The notes under the pieces: generated by a model
Told to the model about the DNA's origin: nothing
The model's database searches: none
Seen by the model: only the letters and a program-made list of their open reading frames with translations
Shown here: in pieces, positions 23,330 to 55,100 of the stretch
How positions within the stretch are numbered: position 1 is the stretch's first letter
Layout: each line of letters opens with the position of its first letter
Assembly: GCF_963678975.1 (NCBI RefSeq)
Contig: NC_089285.1
Location: 11,394,694 to 11,458,693, forward strand
Source of the DNA: Dysidea avara
Taxonomy: Eukaryota; Porifera; Demospongiae; Dictyoceratida; Dysideidae
Reading direction: 5' to 3'
DNA: 64,000 nucleotides
Made by a program: the position numbers and the translations under genes

Positions 23330-24010
23330 TTAAGAGTTAAAATTAAAATTGATGGAAAGTTATCATCAAAAGAAATTGTGGTTCAGTGATGAATCAGGTC
23401 ATACAAAAATAAGCAATGGTATAGTGGTGAGTTGACTGTAAATGGAAGGCCTATGAAGTTCAGAAAGGCACAATCCTGATGACAGTGGAAGAAGGGTTAA
23501 ATAAAATGGCTGTCACAAATCGAGCGAGTAGCTTGATTCTGAGTAGCTTCAAGATGACTGATTTCCTTATTGTAATGAGGTAACCAAACTGGATAGCCAT
23601 ATTGAATTAGTGGGTTACACAAAATATGTTTCTGTTCAAGCATACTATATACCTGGAATGAATAATAAGCTATAAGTCATTAAGTCTAAGTCCTTGAAAT
23701 TAGGTTAGGTAATTCTAAGGCTGCAGCACACGTTGCTGTCTGACCTTCAGTGCTGGTCACTGTAAAGTATATAATAATTCTCCCAGAACCTTAGCTAATA
23801 AGCAAAACTGATGGGGTGATAATAATTATTAGAAGCATTTAGTTTGTCACCTTTCTTGTAAATGGGACAAATATTAGCACTCACCCAAACAAAATGGCAT
23901 TCTGTAAGGATTTGTTAAAAGGGCAGTCAATGAGGTAGATAATTCAGCAGCTCCCTAAGAGACCACATATCTGATCAGGACCACAAGGCTTACTCACTTT
24001 TTAAGAAGAG
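23330..24010 (-). pseudogene. Non-LTR retrotransposon (LINE) reverse-transcriptase fragments
   Basis: On the minus strand, 24000-23790 translates with KPCGPDQI, then ANICPIYKKGDKLNASNNYY. This is the GPDGI...W..A.V.PIYKKGD...NYRPIS signature of non-LTR reverse transcriptases. A second piece at about 23620-23530 reads NPLIQYGYPVWLPHYNKEIS followed by HLEATQNQATR, the typical C-terminal LEY..PVW...lE..Q..A.R block. The middle (catalytic) part is missing and stops are present, so it is a dead, internally deleted copy. The clade (CR1/Jockey-like) is a guess. Confidence 0.75.
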
Positions 24011-24085
24011 GGACCACATACCTCGTGTCTTCACATAGTCCAGAAGCACATATAGAGGATCTGGACTATGTGAAGACACATGTCT
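24000..24085. repeat. Short inverted repeat
   Basis: GTCTTCACATAGTCCAGA and its complement TCTGGACTATGTGAAGAC face each other around about 24050. A third GTCTTCACA follows. It could form a hairpin; function unknown. Confidence 0.6.
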
Positions 24086-24129
24086 TCACATTAGTTATCA
24101 TGTCATTCTGAATGTCAGGGCTCAAATAC

Positions 24130-24515
24130 TTGTCACCCTTTTTGTCACCATCTTCTCATTTCTTGGATGTTGTGTGCCTGAAACTTACAAAGCTAAATAA
24201 AACTACTCTCCTCGTCGTGATGACCTCATAGTGCTATGCCTTGACTTCATAAAAATTTCACATTTTGCAAGACTTCCAAAAAGCATTTTTGATTAACTGC
24301 TTTGTTTTGAGCATGCACACTACATAAAATTTCTCCGATGTCGCCTACAGTTTTTGGAAGTTCCACCATTACTTGAAGAGGTTCTAAATATCATTTGCTA
24401 TGCTCATGTTGATGAAAGCAATCGGTAGCATCTTTCCAGTTAGCAAATCCTTTAGAAACAAACACTACATCCTTACATTTCGCCCTCAATAAGCTGATAA
24501 CCAGGATGTATACAC
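24130..24515 (-). pseudogene. hAT-type (TTF/ZMYM-like) transposase remnant
   Basis: Minus-strand translation gives KDVVFVSKGFANWKDATDCF then HQHEHSK, the GF.NW..A...F..HE.S motif of TTF-type hAT proteins. A frameshift leads to VMVELPKTVGDIGEILCS and NKAVNQKCFLEVLQNVKFL, then the QG.ALRGH.DE motif (QGIALRGHHDEESSFI). Several stops and frame changes make it non-functional. It lies directly upstream of the LINE fragment on the same strand. Confidence 0.7.
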
Positions 24516-24712
24516 AGGTTGCTGACTGTCGTTTCTTACCCAATCATTGTATGTGGGTAAAAAAGATAACTGTGGAGTAACCATTGCACAGATTTCATGA
24601 ACATCATGTGACCATGACAGAGAAAACTGCATACTTGCGCTCAAGAAAGATAGCTATATACATGTACTACAGAGGCATGAGCTCAGTGATGTATAAAGGT
24701 TTTATTTCACAA

Positions 24713-24939
24713 AGGCCTGTGAAAATAAGGCATGTGGGCACTCTGTTACAGAATAGGAAATACCTCAGTATTGGAATAAAAAACTGTTTGCATTCTGTAA
24801 CTTGTATCATAAAGCCAATTGATTGCAGAATACCTGCACAAAGTTTGAATGTTATGGCATGATGGCACAAAATTTTATGGGCGATAAAGTTTGAAAATCA
24901 AATTTATGTGCCAACATGCCCAATTTTTGCATGGCCAGT
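24713..24939. mobile_element. MITE, family of the 54820-55049 element
   Basis: Ends GGCCTGTGAAAATAAGGCAT and ATGCCCAATTTTTGCATGGCC are inverted repeats. The interior (CAGTATTGGAATA, ATTCTGTAACTTG) matches the copy at 54820-55049 in an ANKFY1 intron. Confidence 0.65.
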
Positions 24940-25162
24940 ACAAATTATATGATATCAAAGACGGTAGGTAAAAAGTGTTATAGTTTATAATACTCGCATC
25001 ACTCTATTTTGCTGATTTGACATGTTTCACAGTAATGAATGCTGAACACTTTCCCAGATACATAACAAATTTTGGTTCAAATTTGACAAGAATATGTATA
25101 TATGGTATGCAAAAAGTTTACATACAGTTAAGTGCACATAATAAGCTGTATATATAGCCATA

Positions 25163-42948
<17,786 letters not shown>

Positions 42949-43145
42949 CGTGATTACGGTGCATCTATGGTGCATCTGCTGAGGCTTGTCCTACCACAGA
43001 TACTATACTTACAATCTGTGGTCCTACAGAGGCGCGCTGTATTTTATGGCGCTGGCGCTAAGTGCCAAACACGGTGCGCATTAAAACGATCCAGTGGGTG
43101 GTGTTCCGATTCGTGTTCGATGGAATAGAAAGATTCGCTGGATTA
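42949..43145. promoter_or_regulatory. Putative bidirectional promoter between PLBD2 and ANKFY1
   Basis: The start codons of the two divergent genes are only 197 bp apart (170 bp if PLBD2 starts at 42975). The centre is more GC-rich than its surroundings (GGCGCGCTGTATTTTATGGC, GCTGGCGCTAAGTGCC) and has no obvious TATA box at a fixed distance. Any 5' UTR must be short, or the two UTRs must overlap. Confidence 0.6.
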
Positions 43146-46100
43146 ATGGCGTTGCACAGTAAGTGTGGTTATTTGTGCCTCGTGGTGATTAGGTTACTGT
43201 TTGTTATGAGGCAGTAAGTCGGTGTGTTACAGTGTAAGGCGGGCTAGAACTGTTTTGTTTCTGTTGCTGCAGCAGACACAAAATGCCATCTTGAAACGAG
43301 CACGTTAACAATCGTAAATTGTGTGTTTGATTTAATGGAAAATAGTCAGAGCTTTTTGGCCCAGCATAATTGTTATTAATTGTTTATTGTGTTGATGGTT
43401 AAAACCAGTGTCGATCTATTATACCATTCAGATGGTTTTTTTGCAGCTGTACACATAAGCCATGTGTTACTTACTATACACAGGTGAAGTTAGCAAGGTG
43501 CAGCAGAATCTAGACCTATTAAGAGAGCAGTATGTGAGACTACAAGGAAAGTACAATGAGCTAGAACAGAAACACAACAAGGTGTTGGCATCTCAGGGTG
43601 GAGGAGTGGGGAAGGGGGATGGATATGTGTCACGTCTGATTGCCATGGCCAATGATCTTTATGATAAGCCTTTGTATAGGTGTGTGTGTGTAGTGTGGTA
43701 CATGTGTATGTATGTAGTTACTGTAGTAGTACTAGCTAGTGTACATGGATGCAATGCCACTCAACATGTTCATAATCTTCTTAACAGTGATGTTGTGATA
43801 AAATTATCAGATCGTCAGCTACCTGGGCACAGGTTGATCCTAGCTACTCGTAGTTCACACTGGGATAGTCAAGATGATCGGATGTCATCTACTAAGGAGA
43901 TTGACTTCTCCAGCCTCACTCCTAACGTTGCCACTACCATCATCAAATGGGTGTATACCAACCAGGTGTACCTGCCTCAAGATGAGATGTTTGTCATTGA
44001 AACACTTGTCGGCGCTGAGAGGTACAAGTTGACTGAATTGAAGGAGAAGTGAGTAGTATACAGTATTACTGTAGTTCAGTAAATGAATACATCCACCTTT
44101 TAAGTCGAGTTTGTTTAATTTTTGAGGACTATAATCTTGTCCAGTACACAAAGTGTGGTGATTCCTCCCATGTGTTATTGTAGATGTGAGCAAGTGTTGA
44201 CTGCTTGTGTGTCAGTGAGGAATTGTCTCAAGTTATATCAGATATCAGAGGAACAGCATGCTGAACAACTGAAGAACTATTGTCTGCAAATGATCTCCAA
44301 TCATTGGGTATGTATGTAGTTTGTCTGAATGCTTATGTGTTTATGTATGTACATGTGTTTTGCTGTGCTTGTACCCTGTACAAGCCCTATATGTGTCTAT
44401 GTGTGTGGTATGTTACAGGGGTTTGTTTCTCTTAGCTTACTGTGCCTTTAAAGTCACTTTGTTATTTGATGTGTTGTATGCTGCTGGATATTACTTTTAC
44501 ATAGACAATTCAGCACAGTGCTGTGATATTTATACTTGCTAATGGGTATCCTTATCCTCAGACAAACTCTATTGAAATAGATTTTGCCACTGAGTGTAAT
44601 GTAGGCGTGGTTATTAGTTTTTTTGTTTCTGTAAATAATTATTATATCACTTATGTGGATAATTAGAACTATGTGGTTGCAGGTGATATTCAAACATGGT
44701 CAAGGGTATCAAAATATTTTCTTGTGTTTATATAGCACAAATATTATCATGCTGTTGTTACAATTTTTATGTGCCTGATATGTGGTAGGATTTGGGTTTA
44801 TTTGCCAATCAAAAAGCAGCTGTGCTTTTCCTTTGTAACAGCTTGGCAGTATTGGTTAGGTATAGCCAAGCCCATAAGAGTGACCCTATACATATTTTAA
44901 TTTTCTATTGAAAAATTTATGCTGAAACTAACTGATGTCTCCAGCCACGTATAACTTGACAATGGATAAGACTACAGGCTTGATTTCTTCACTGTTCAGC
45001 AACACTTCTTCCCAATACTTGCCAACTGCAATACATACAATGCACGCATCATGGATTTTTCCTGTCCTCCTTTGTGTCCTCCCAGTTCATTTTACGGACT
45101 GCAGTGCAAGATGTCGATTTGTGATAGCATGGTACAGTAGTTATGGCTTCCCTATCATGCTTTTCACCTGTATTTTCGTAGTGTAATTGCAGAGACACTT
45201 GTTCTTCATTGTGTAACACTACAGTGTATGTAATGGGAACATAGTTGAAAATGAAGTGTAATGGCTACTTCACTTTCAGTTGCTGATTGTTGGGGCATGC
45301 ATTCAATTGCAAAATTAATTTTATAGCATGCCTGGTGCTATTCTTTCTTTAGATTTGTTCAGTAGTCATAATATGTTATAAAAAGGACAAGTAGAAGGAA
45401 ATTAGGAATTTTAGGAAAATAAAAAAAGGTGTGATGCAAGGAAAAGTCGTAAAACAAGAGAGATTGTCTGTACCTGCAGCTATACTAATGGACATTAACC
45501 CTATGGGAAGTATAGGAAATGAATATCCGTTAGTATATCTGATGTCCACTGGTACCTGTATAATCACGTATCTGCTAGTATAGACAACTTGTTTCACTGC
45601 TTTTTTTCTTTCCATCTTGAAATTCCTAACTTTCCTTGTACTTGTATATATAATATTTCAACATGGTAACAGATTATAGAACATAAATGCTGCAACTACG
45701 TATACATATGTACCATATAAAAGCCACATTCGAGTAAATGGCTGTCTTGATTACAAACTGGATGAACTGGTCTCAAATAGAGACCAGGGACCCAACTGTT
45801 AATAGAGTCTACTATTCGGTGACTTTATTGCTTTCCTTTGCTGCGATTGTTTCTTCAACCTTGTTAACAATAAGTTAGTGCTACGAGTAATCACACGTGA
45901 GTGGTCCATGAGCCTGAATGCATGCAGATATGCATCATACCGTATTTCTATAAATATAAGCTGCGAGAAATTTTCACGAGATAAATTTTCGTGTTAAAAA
46001 TTTTTCAATGGTGTCCTCAAGCGACGAAAATTTTTTAACAATGAATCACATAACTTTATTAATTCTATACGGCCATTTTTTGAGAACCAGAACGACAAGC

Positions 46101-49100
46101 AGCGAAACTGAAGTGTGGCATCTCCGTTCCATGGAGGCTGCGCCCCAGATTTAGAAGTTGTCCGTCACAAATCAAGCAATGGACTGGAGTGGTAGAAGCT
46201 CATTCCATGCAACTTGCACATTTGTACATATATACTTTATTTAATGTGTCCTGTAGTAGCTGTCTATCACAGAATGGTATCATTACCAATGTGCAGCAAA
46301 ATAGACGAAGCGAGATGAACCCCTCTCTCCTAGGATCAGGGAGAACTTTGTTTTTAAAAGACTGCAGCAAAGACATATGCTTGACACGCCAATGGCCAAG
46401 CCTCGATCCAGGTGGCCAGAAAGTAGTTTACCGAATTCATTCAACTTCTCAAATATTACGTTGGTAAAAATTTTTCGCGTAATTAATTTTCGTCAGATGC
46501 TACCTTGGACGAAATATTTTTAACGGTTTATAATTATAGAAACACGGTAGTTTTTCAATAATCATTAATTTAGGCCTTTACCACACTAGGGTTGGGCAAT
46601 ATTTCAATATCATCACCTGTATGCAATATTATGATGTGCAATACTGAGTACCGCAGCTTTTTTGAAACTGCTGCAATACCATTTTCTGCCTAATTACTAA
46701 GAGAGAAATTGTGTTATTAGTGCTTTGCAATCACTACAAGACTGACACAAACATTAGAGAGCTGTACCTAGAAGCACTGAAGGTCTGACAGCAACCTGTG
46801 CTGCCATTACATATCAAGAGTTGAATACTGTAGGCCCACAATAATGTCTTATTTATGACACATAGTATCTTATAGTGGACATGGCAATACTCGCAATTAT
46901 TGCATGATCACAGTGCAACAATCGCAAGTAGAAAATACCAGTACCACCCAACCCTACACCACACTTGTTAATGTACTGAATCCTTTTGTAGTAATTTTGG
47001 TCTTTGTTTGGTTAGCTAATACATACATGTCCCAGTCTTATTAATAATTTTCCTTTTAACATGATTCCTTCAATAGGTGTTGATGTTATTACATTTGTGT
47101 GACTGTGCATATGTGTGCTTGTTTATGCTTATGAGTACGTATCTACTGTACATACGTACAGTGTAGAGTACACACCTTCTTTATAGGCTACCATGTGTGT
47201 AGTATTGTACTCCCTTCTTTCTCATGCATCAATAGGCAGATTTGAACACTGAAGATTTTGCCCAGCTGACAGCTCCGCTGCTCTATGAGATGTTCAAGGC
47301 ACACTCAAAGTTCCCCCTACACCTTGCCATCCAGCACAAGAGGGAGGATGTAGTCTTTCTGTTTCTCATAGAGTATAACCTGCAAGTATGTGTTACTTAA
47401 CATACAAATGCACAATATGTACACCATGCATGCACGCACAGTCTCAACACACATTGACTCTGATGTTGTCATCCAGATACCAGGCAAGTTAAGTGAGAGA
47501 GATCAGGATGGTCAACTACCACTCAACTTGGCACTGATGCAGCGTCATGAGGGTATATGTAACACACTGATCTCTCACAAATGTGATCTCAATGTTGCGG
47601 ACAGCAAGGGAAAGACGATGTTACACCTGGCCATCATTAGAGGTGACAGCTTTGCTGCGTCATTCCTTGTCAAGAATGGAGCAAACACCAACCAAACCAT
47701 CAACACAACCAACGAGACAGCGTTACATCTCATTTCATCATATTCTCCATCCCTGGCTTTATCCAGTATGCCTACAGGAGGACAGACATCATGGCCAAGT
47801 GAGCATATGGCACACATTGCCAGCCTTTTGTTGGAGTACGGCAGCAACCCTGATGCTCAGGACTGTTTTGGGAACACTGCGTTACACAGAGCTGTGCAGT
47901 CTAAAAATGAAGAAGTGTTCAATGTTCTACTGAATCATAGCAGGTACAGTGTTTGTGTGTCTGTGTCTGTGTGTAATATGTGTACATTGTTCACTATGGT
48001 ATTGTTATTGTAGACTCAACCTTGAGCTAAGGAACAATACTCGTGAGACTATCCTGTGGCTAGCACTACTCCAGCTAAAGCAAGACTACCTATCAGCTGG
48101 TGATGAAGATCTGCAGAACTATGAGTCGAGTTTTGCTGCTCGACTTATCAAGCGAGGCAGTAGTGTGGATGCCACAGATCCCATGGATGGTAACTGTTTG
48201 CTGCACAAAGCTGCTGCCATGTCCCGAGAAGAGGTTGGTGTGTTTCTTGTGCGTCATGAAGCTTCTCCCAACCTTACTAATGTGAATGGGGAGGCACCTC
48301 TTCATCTTGCATCACTTAATGATTTGCCACAGTTTGCAGAGGAATTATTATTACACGGCGCAGACCCGAATTCTCAAACCAATCTAAAAGTGTGTCCCAG
48401 ATCTGCATCAATTGCTTCTGAACCTGTGACCACTCCAGAAGCGAGTTTGGAACCACGTTCGTTAGCTCAGGAGAGCACTAGTGAAACTGGTTACAGTAGT
48501 TTGCCTCGTCCGCTAGCTCTCCCACCTGGTTTTGAGAATGTTTCCAGTACCCTATCAGCTTTAACTGGTATGGGAATGACCAGCACAGAAACTGCTACTG
48601 GGTATACTATCTCTAAACCGCAAAGTACAAATCCATTTGGGTCAGAAGAAGATCTTGAAGTAAAGAACCCTAGCTTACATGGCTTGCATGGCTCACTGGA
48701 TGGATTACAAAGTAGCCCATCAATGTTACCACGTCGTGTTGCTGAGTTACAGCAAGAGGAGTCTATTAGAAAGTCAAGTCGTTCCAGTAGTATGAGTGAG
48801 TGGAGTGATGCGTATGGAGCAGAGGAGTTTATTGAGCCTTCACAATCATTTGATATCGAGTCTGATCCTGGCCAGAGGTCTCCATTACATGTGGCTATAT
48901 CATGTCAACATGTACGAGTGGTAGATGTGCTGCTGAAGCATAGAGGTGTGTAGTTTGTGTGTGATATACATGCTTGTGCGTACATGTGCCACAAATGCTG
49001 TACGTTGTAACATAATAATCTGTTACTATAGCAACTAGTTCAGGATCAGGTAGACTACAGATAGCACTCAACCTTGACCTAAGAGATGGTGTTGGGGAGA

Positions 49101-52100
49101 CTGCAATAGGGTTGGCTCTTTGGACTGGACAATTTGATGTTGCTAGGGAATTATTAGAAGCAGGTAATACACCTACACTTTGTCATTAGCACATTTGAAG
49201 TCACATCTTCACTATTTGAATGTGATGCTGTAGGTGCTGACATTGAGGCTCCCAATTCACAGGACCAGACACTACTGTACCTGGCTGTTGTTAGGGAGCA
49301 GCCCAAGGCTTGTCTGTTCCTTATTGAAAGTGGAGCTGATTACAGAAAGAAGTTAGTCCATGCTGATAGCTGCATTTGCACATTTGTTTGATATGCTTAC
49401 ATTTATTTTCTTCAAATTACTGTAGCCACCTGTTGGTTATCCATATGTCAGTATAGTACTTTAGAGATGGAGATGTATAATTCAGTAGTTGCCCTATAGA
49501 TGAAAATCTACACCATAATTTTCCTGTACCAAAATAACTAAAACCACATAATCATCTACTTTTCAAACACATTACAGTGTATATGTCATGTACACATCTT
49601 ACAGTGTCCACATGCTACACACTACTTGTAGGATAATCGATGATGAGAGTTATTTAGTGTTAGCCATTAAGCATCAGCTTCAGCCATTGGTTAAGAGTTT
49701 GTGTGAGAAAGGTGTTGACCTGGGAACAGTGGACAGGACCGGAAGTGTACCACTATGGGTAGCTCTGCGTAGTAAGCAGGAGAATATTGCCTCCATGTTG
49801 GTATGTGTGTGTGTACGTATGTATGTTATATATGTATGCGTGTGTGTGTGTTATGTATGTATGTATGTGTGTGTATGTGCGTATGCATGTAGCAGTTAAA
49901 TACAGAGTTATATTTCACAGGTTCTTCATGGCTGTGATGCTAATGCATGGTCGCCAGGTCCAGGTGGTTGTGTCTACTCACTGCTGCACAAGGCAATCAA
50001 ACTACGTGACACACTGACCAGCACCTTCCTGATCAAGAATGGGGCTGATATAAATAGTCCATTCAGACCAGGTGCTGAATGGAAGGACAGCATCGAGGCC
50101 AACTTTGCCAGTCCTCTACACATGGCATGTTCCATTGGACTAGATGCAGTGGTGCAGTGTTTAGTAGAACATCATGCTGATGTGAACCAAAAGGTACAGT
50201 ATGTCTGACTTGGTTTCGTTTTATATGATATAGTTTTTAGTGTACAGTGCATCTCCATGTATTTATTGTAGGGATGAAACGAATATTAAATTTTAGGTAT
50301 TCGAATATTATTCAAATTAACGAATTATTCTTTAGGAATTTTCTGTATAATTAGGTGCTTGAAACGGACAAAATCACTTTGATTGCTAATAAAACTTTAG
50401 ATGTTAAAAAAGAAAAGTCCTTTACATGTATTATTAAGATGAAAAATTATAATTTAAAATGACAACTTTCAGTTGTCAAAATGTTTTCAAGGTTAAATGT
50501 GTACTAGGGCTGAAACGGATAGCAACTTTTACTATCCGGATATCCTGAACAAAACCTATCCGGATATCCTACGGATAGTGACATCATCACTTGCTATAGA
50601 AACTTTTAATAGTTTATTGTAAACATCCTTGTTTTACTAGTACTAGAAGCAAACAAACATTAACATGATAGCAAAAGGTTTGTGGTAATGTTACAGTGTT
50701 ACTTTGCACCGTCTGTAACAAGATTGGCAGTTGGAGAAAACATGAATACAAGATGTAGCAGTTGCTACAAGACCTTTTCCAGGTACAACTAGTCGTAAAG
50801 AACTCTTTATAAGGCAATAACTATTCTGTTACAACTTCTTCAGCAACATTCACAGCCTCCCTTCGTAATTTAGCGATGGGCGTGGTCGCGAGCAAGCTGA
50901 TTAACTTACCAGGCTGCTGTTAACTTCACATAATCTAGCTTAGCTAACTCTCCATGATGAAAATTGATTCATCTAGTGATGAGAAAGTTGGACAGATAAA
51001 TGGCTTTAAGTTATTACTATCCGCTTGGCTTCAAAGTATTATCCGCTTGGCTTCAAAGTACTATCCGGATAGTAAATTATTATCCGGATCATACGGATAT
51101 CTGTTTCAGCTCTAATGTGTACATTATCTGATTAACAAATATTTAATGAATAACGAATATTTCTTAACGGATACAAATATTTCTTAACGAACGAATAACG
51201 AATATTTGTACTATTCGTTTCAGCCTTAATTTATTGTACACTAAATTTAGACCTGTCACTGTTTCTATTGTGACTTTCAAATTCAATTTAATTTACAAAT
51301 TTACTGATATTTGTTTTCTGTCACTCTAGGACTCCCTGGGACGTACTCCAATACATGTTGCTATCTCATCCAAACATCCACGATGTTCAGCCCTGCTGAT
51401 GGCACATCCTGCTCTTGATCTAGCAGTGAAAGATAAGAAGGGAAACACTCCATTTGCTGCTGCCCTAGCTGCTAAGGATAGTGACACTGGACAATCTATT
51501 GTACAACGTGATCCTAAGTCAGCTGAACAGGTACGGATAAAATTGTGCTTGAGGATATTTGTTTTATTATGGATGCTTTAATACATTTGTACTATTGTGC
51601 CATCAAGAGTATATACTCTTGGTACCATGTTGTACGTTCCACAACATATCATATAATATGTATTTGTGTGTGTACTGTTGTGTGGTAAACTACTCCATTT
51701 CTTATCACAGTTTGATAGTCATGGTCACAACTTCATGCACAAGGCAGTGATCAATGAAGATGTGGAGGCTGTTGTGTTTCTGATGAGTGTTAGGGCTGAT
51801 GTCAACTCTAAGGTGCAGAATCCATCCCTCAATATACCACTACATCTGGCAATCAAGAAGGGATCTGAAATCATTGTGCGACATCTGGTAAGTGTGTGTT
51901 TTAATTGTGTGTGTGTGTGTTGTGTGTGTGAGTCCACAACTGAGAAGTGTGAGAAGTTTTTAGAAGGATAAAAGTTCAATAGAAGCAATGCTACTTCTAC
52001 CATGGCCAGTTTGCAGTATCCCTAACTATCAGGTGTTGAGATAATGTCTCAGGGTGGTTGGGGAGTAAGGTTTTATGCGAGTGTGACAATGGTGCAAAGA

Positions 52101-55100
52101 CCTGTGGCTGTTCACTAAAACAATGGTAGTAGTATATGTTTTATCATTGTGACAGAATTTTAAGCTGAAGATAGTAGAAATACAACATTCCGATGAGTGT
52201 ATCTGCACTATGGAGCCCCCACCCACAATATATTTATGCATACATGTAACTAATTGTTCAAGTACATGTTCTTAAATTATCTTCATACAAAACAAATTTC
52301 AAAAGTTTAGCATTCTAGCACTTCTACCTTAAGGACAAACACAACCACTGGACTCCACTTACTCGATAGTGTGACTCTAATAAATTCGGCCAACTAGTTT
52401 ATCCTAAGAATAGAACTAGGCCTTAGTTTTGTAGCAATATCAATTAAGGAGTGTAGTAGGTAAGTACATTTAGTGAAGGTAGATCGTTCTAGGAGGATTG
52501 GTTGTGTGCTCATCTAATGCTCGCTCAGATGCCACTTATCCATCACCGTGGCGTGTCATGTAAAGCTGTTGCAAGGTAACTAAAGTATAATTACTATAGA
52601 GTATATAACTATTTGCATAATCTGCTTTTGCTTATTCCGTTATTCTGTATTCTGTGTTTTACAAAGTCCCCAGCATCCAAGGGAGGAAACGTTTGCATTT
52701 CATATTATCAATACTTCTGGTACATCCCCAGGTAATTTGTGTGGTTGTGTAATTCAAAGTTTCTACTTCAAAACTGAACACCACAATCAGTTGTCAAAAG
52801 TGATTCTATAAATACACAGTCACTGGTGGATCCTTTGTTACAGTGATGATGAAACTATACATGCTTAGGACACCTTCTGAGTCAGTGACTACATACACTT
52901 GTAGATCACTGACAATGCTGTGTTCTTGGGTTTTTGAGCTGTAACAAACCAGTGCACTTGCTATGAAATGTATGTATTTCAGTGGAGTTTTATATTGTCT
53001 AACCCGCTTTTCGCTCAACCTTATAGACACATTGAGTTTGATACATCAAAATTTTAGATTGAAATTGCTATCACACTAAAGACCTGCAAAATGGCTAAAG
53101 TCTGAGAATATTGGGAGTAGGAATCTTACTGTAGCTCTAAAACACCTTCAAACAAGTGTATTATATTGTAACTGAACAGAAGATATATTGCTACACTATT
53201 AGATGTCTGACGTGCCTTAAAATACACACATCGTGGACTTACTTTGTTCTTCTTTGTGGCCTATTCCTTTTTCTTGCAGTGCGAAGATATTGATTTGTGG
53301 TTAGCATATCAGTGATTTTATGAGTTGTGTATCATGCATATACTGCATATACTGCATATACACATTTGGCAGTATTTGACAGTGAATCATTTCATCAAAA
53401 ATTTTCCTTGTCGGATTCTTATGCTCTATGGGGTATATTCTGAATACATAGATAGTCCCTGCTTGAAATCAGGAACTCATCAAATCCTATGGACAAGGGA
53501 GCGTGTAACTCCGTACACTACCAATGCTACTGGCGAAATTCAAACATGGTGTCCAGTGTTACTATGTATATAATTAGTTATATCATTCTTACGTACAACA
53601 GGGATACACTGAATGAACTGCTACTCTATCGTCTTATGTAAAGCTGCTTTGATAGGAAGATTGTCGAGTCGAAGGTAGAGCTTGGTATAGTCAAGTGAAG
53701 TAATTTTGCATGATTTCACGTGATTAGTGACTGTAGAAAGACTGTCCTGCTAAGCCTGTGCTACTATTCCTCCATTGTGCCATTGAACTTTGTTTCCATA
53801 GCTTCGCTTCGTTGCAGCGGAATCGTGATGTACTTGAGCATGCGCCTCCACATAATATCCTAATTAGGGCAGCCATGTTTGAATTTCGCTGTTTACGGAG
53901 TTACATGCTCCCTTGTCCATAGGATTTGATGCACTCCTGATATATAAACTACATGACACTTCTTTAAATACTAGTTAAAGCATTGCTGCAAGTACAATAT
54001 GGAAAAAATAGCGTGAGGGTATGGGCAAGAGACTAATATAGTACAAAACAAAGTTGAGCGCTGTATTACACACCATATTGTACAAGGTGCTTTAACTGGT
54101 TTACAGTGCTTTCTGGTCACCTTTATTCGGAGCGTTCATTTTGCAAACTTGAACCACATTAGTTTTCAGCCATCAGACAATTGGTAAGTGTCTATATAAT
54201 ACAGGTTTGGTCATAAAACAAACATGGAAATAATGCCACTATTATTCATTTGATCTTCACCCACGCAAGTGCTTTAAATAACTGTAGGTGTAGATGATAC
54301 AGCATAGAATGGAGCATACACAAAAATTTGTTAACTGTTTTGTAACATTATTGAGCTTCTACAACACTGAATCTAAGGAATGATGCCACGTATATGTGAC
54401 ACTAATTACATACATGTAACAAAAATTACTAGTAAGCGATGCTGCATTTTGCCTATTGTTTAACTGTTCTGTCCATTTGACAACCTAAAACGTGAAGTAG
54501 AATGAATCTGCTTATACCTTCACTGTTGGAGGCATGATGCAAAAATAAAGATATATGCCATACAGAAAGGAAAATACAGCACTATTGATCACGTGTGTAA
54601 CATTTTAAATCACCAGAAGTAGATAAAATGATGCCATCCAATGTCATACATGTGATCAATAAATTGTGCTGGGTTAACATTCCTTACATAACTATACTGT
54701 AGTGTATTGTATTTCCGCATAACTGTATCGTATGGGAAATACAGTACAGTTATATGGATGGAGATACAGTACACATCGGCACTTTGATCCCTCCCACGCA
54801 AAGTGTAATATACTGTAGTGTGACCAGGCCTGAGAAAATAGGGCATGTGGGCACAAACCACACCCTACCACATAACATCTCATATCTCAGTACTGGAATA
54901 GAATATTTTCATTCTGTAACTTGAATTTTAAGTGCTGAAATTGTCATGGCCAAGCAATAATGGAATACGAAGTTATGACACATCAAAGTTTCAAAAAGTA
55001 TAGGTAATTTTTATGTGCCCACATGCCCTATTTTCGCAGGCCCAGTCACATATATATGTGAATAATAATTTTCCATGTATTTTGTATACCAGTTATTAGC

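Larger units (their letters stand above)
51888..55092. other. ANKFY1 intron 13, repeat-filled
   Basis: 3.2 kb. It contains a family X fragment at about 53205-53300 (ACACACATCGTGGACTTACT), the MITE at 53468-53941 and the MITE at 54820-55049. No internal exon with ankyrin similarity was seen. Confidence 0.6.
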
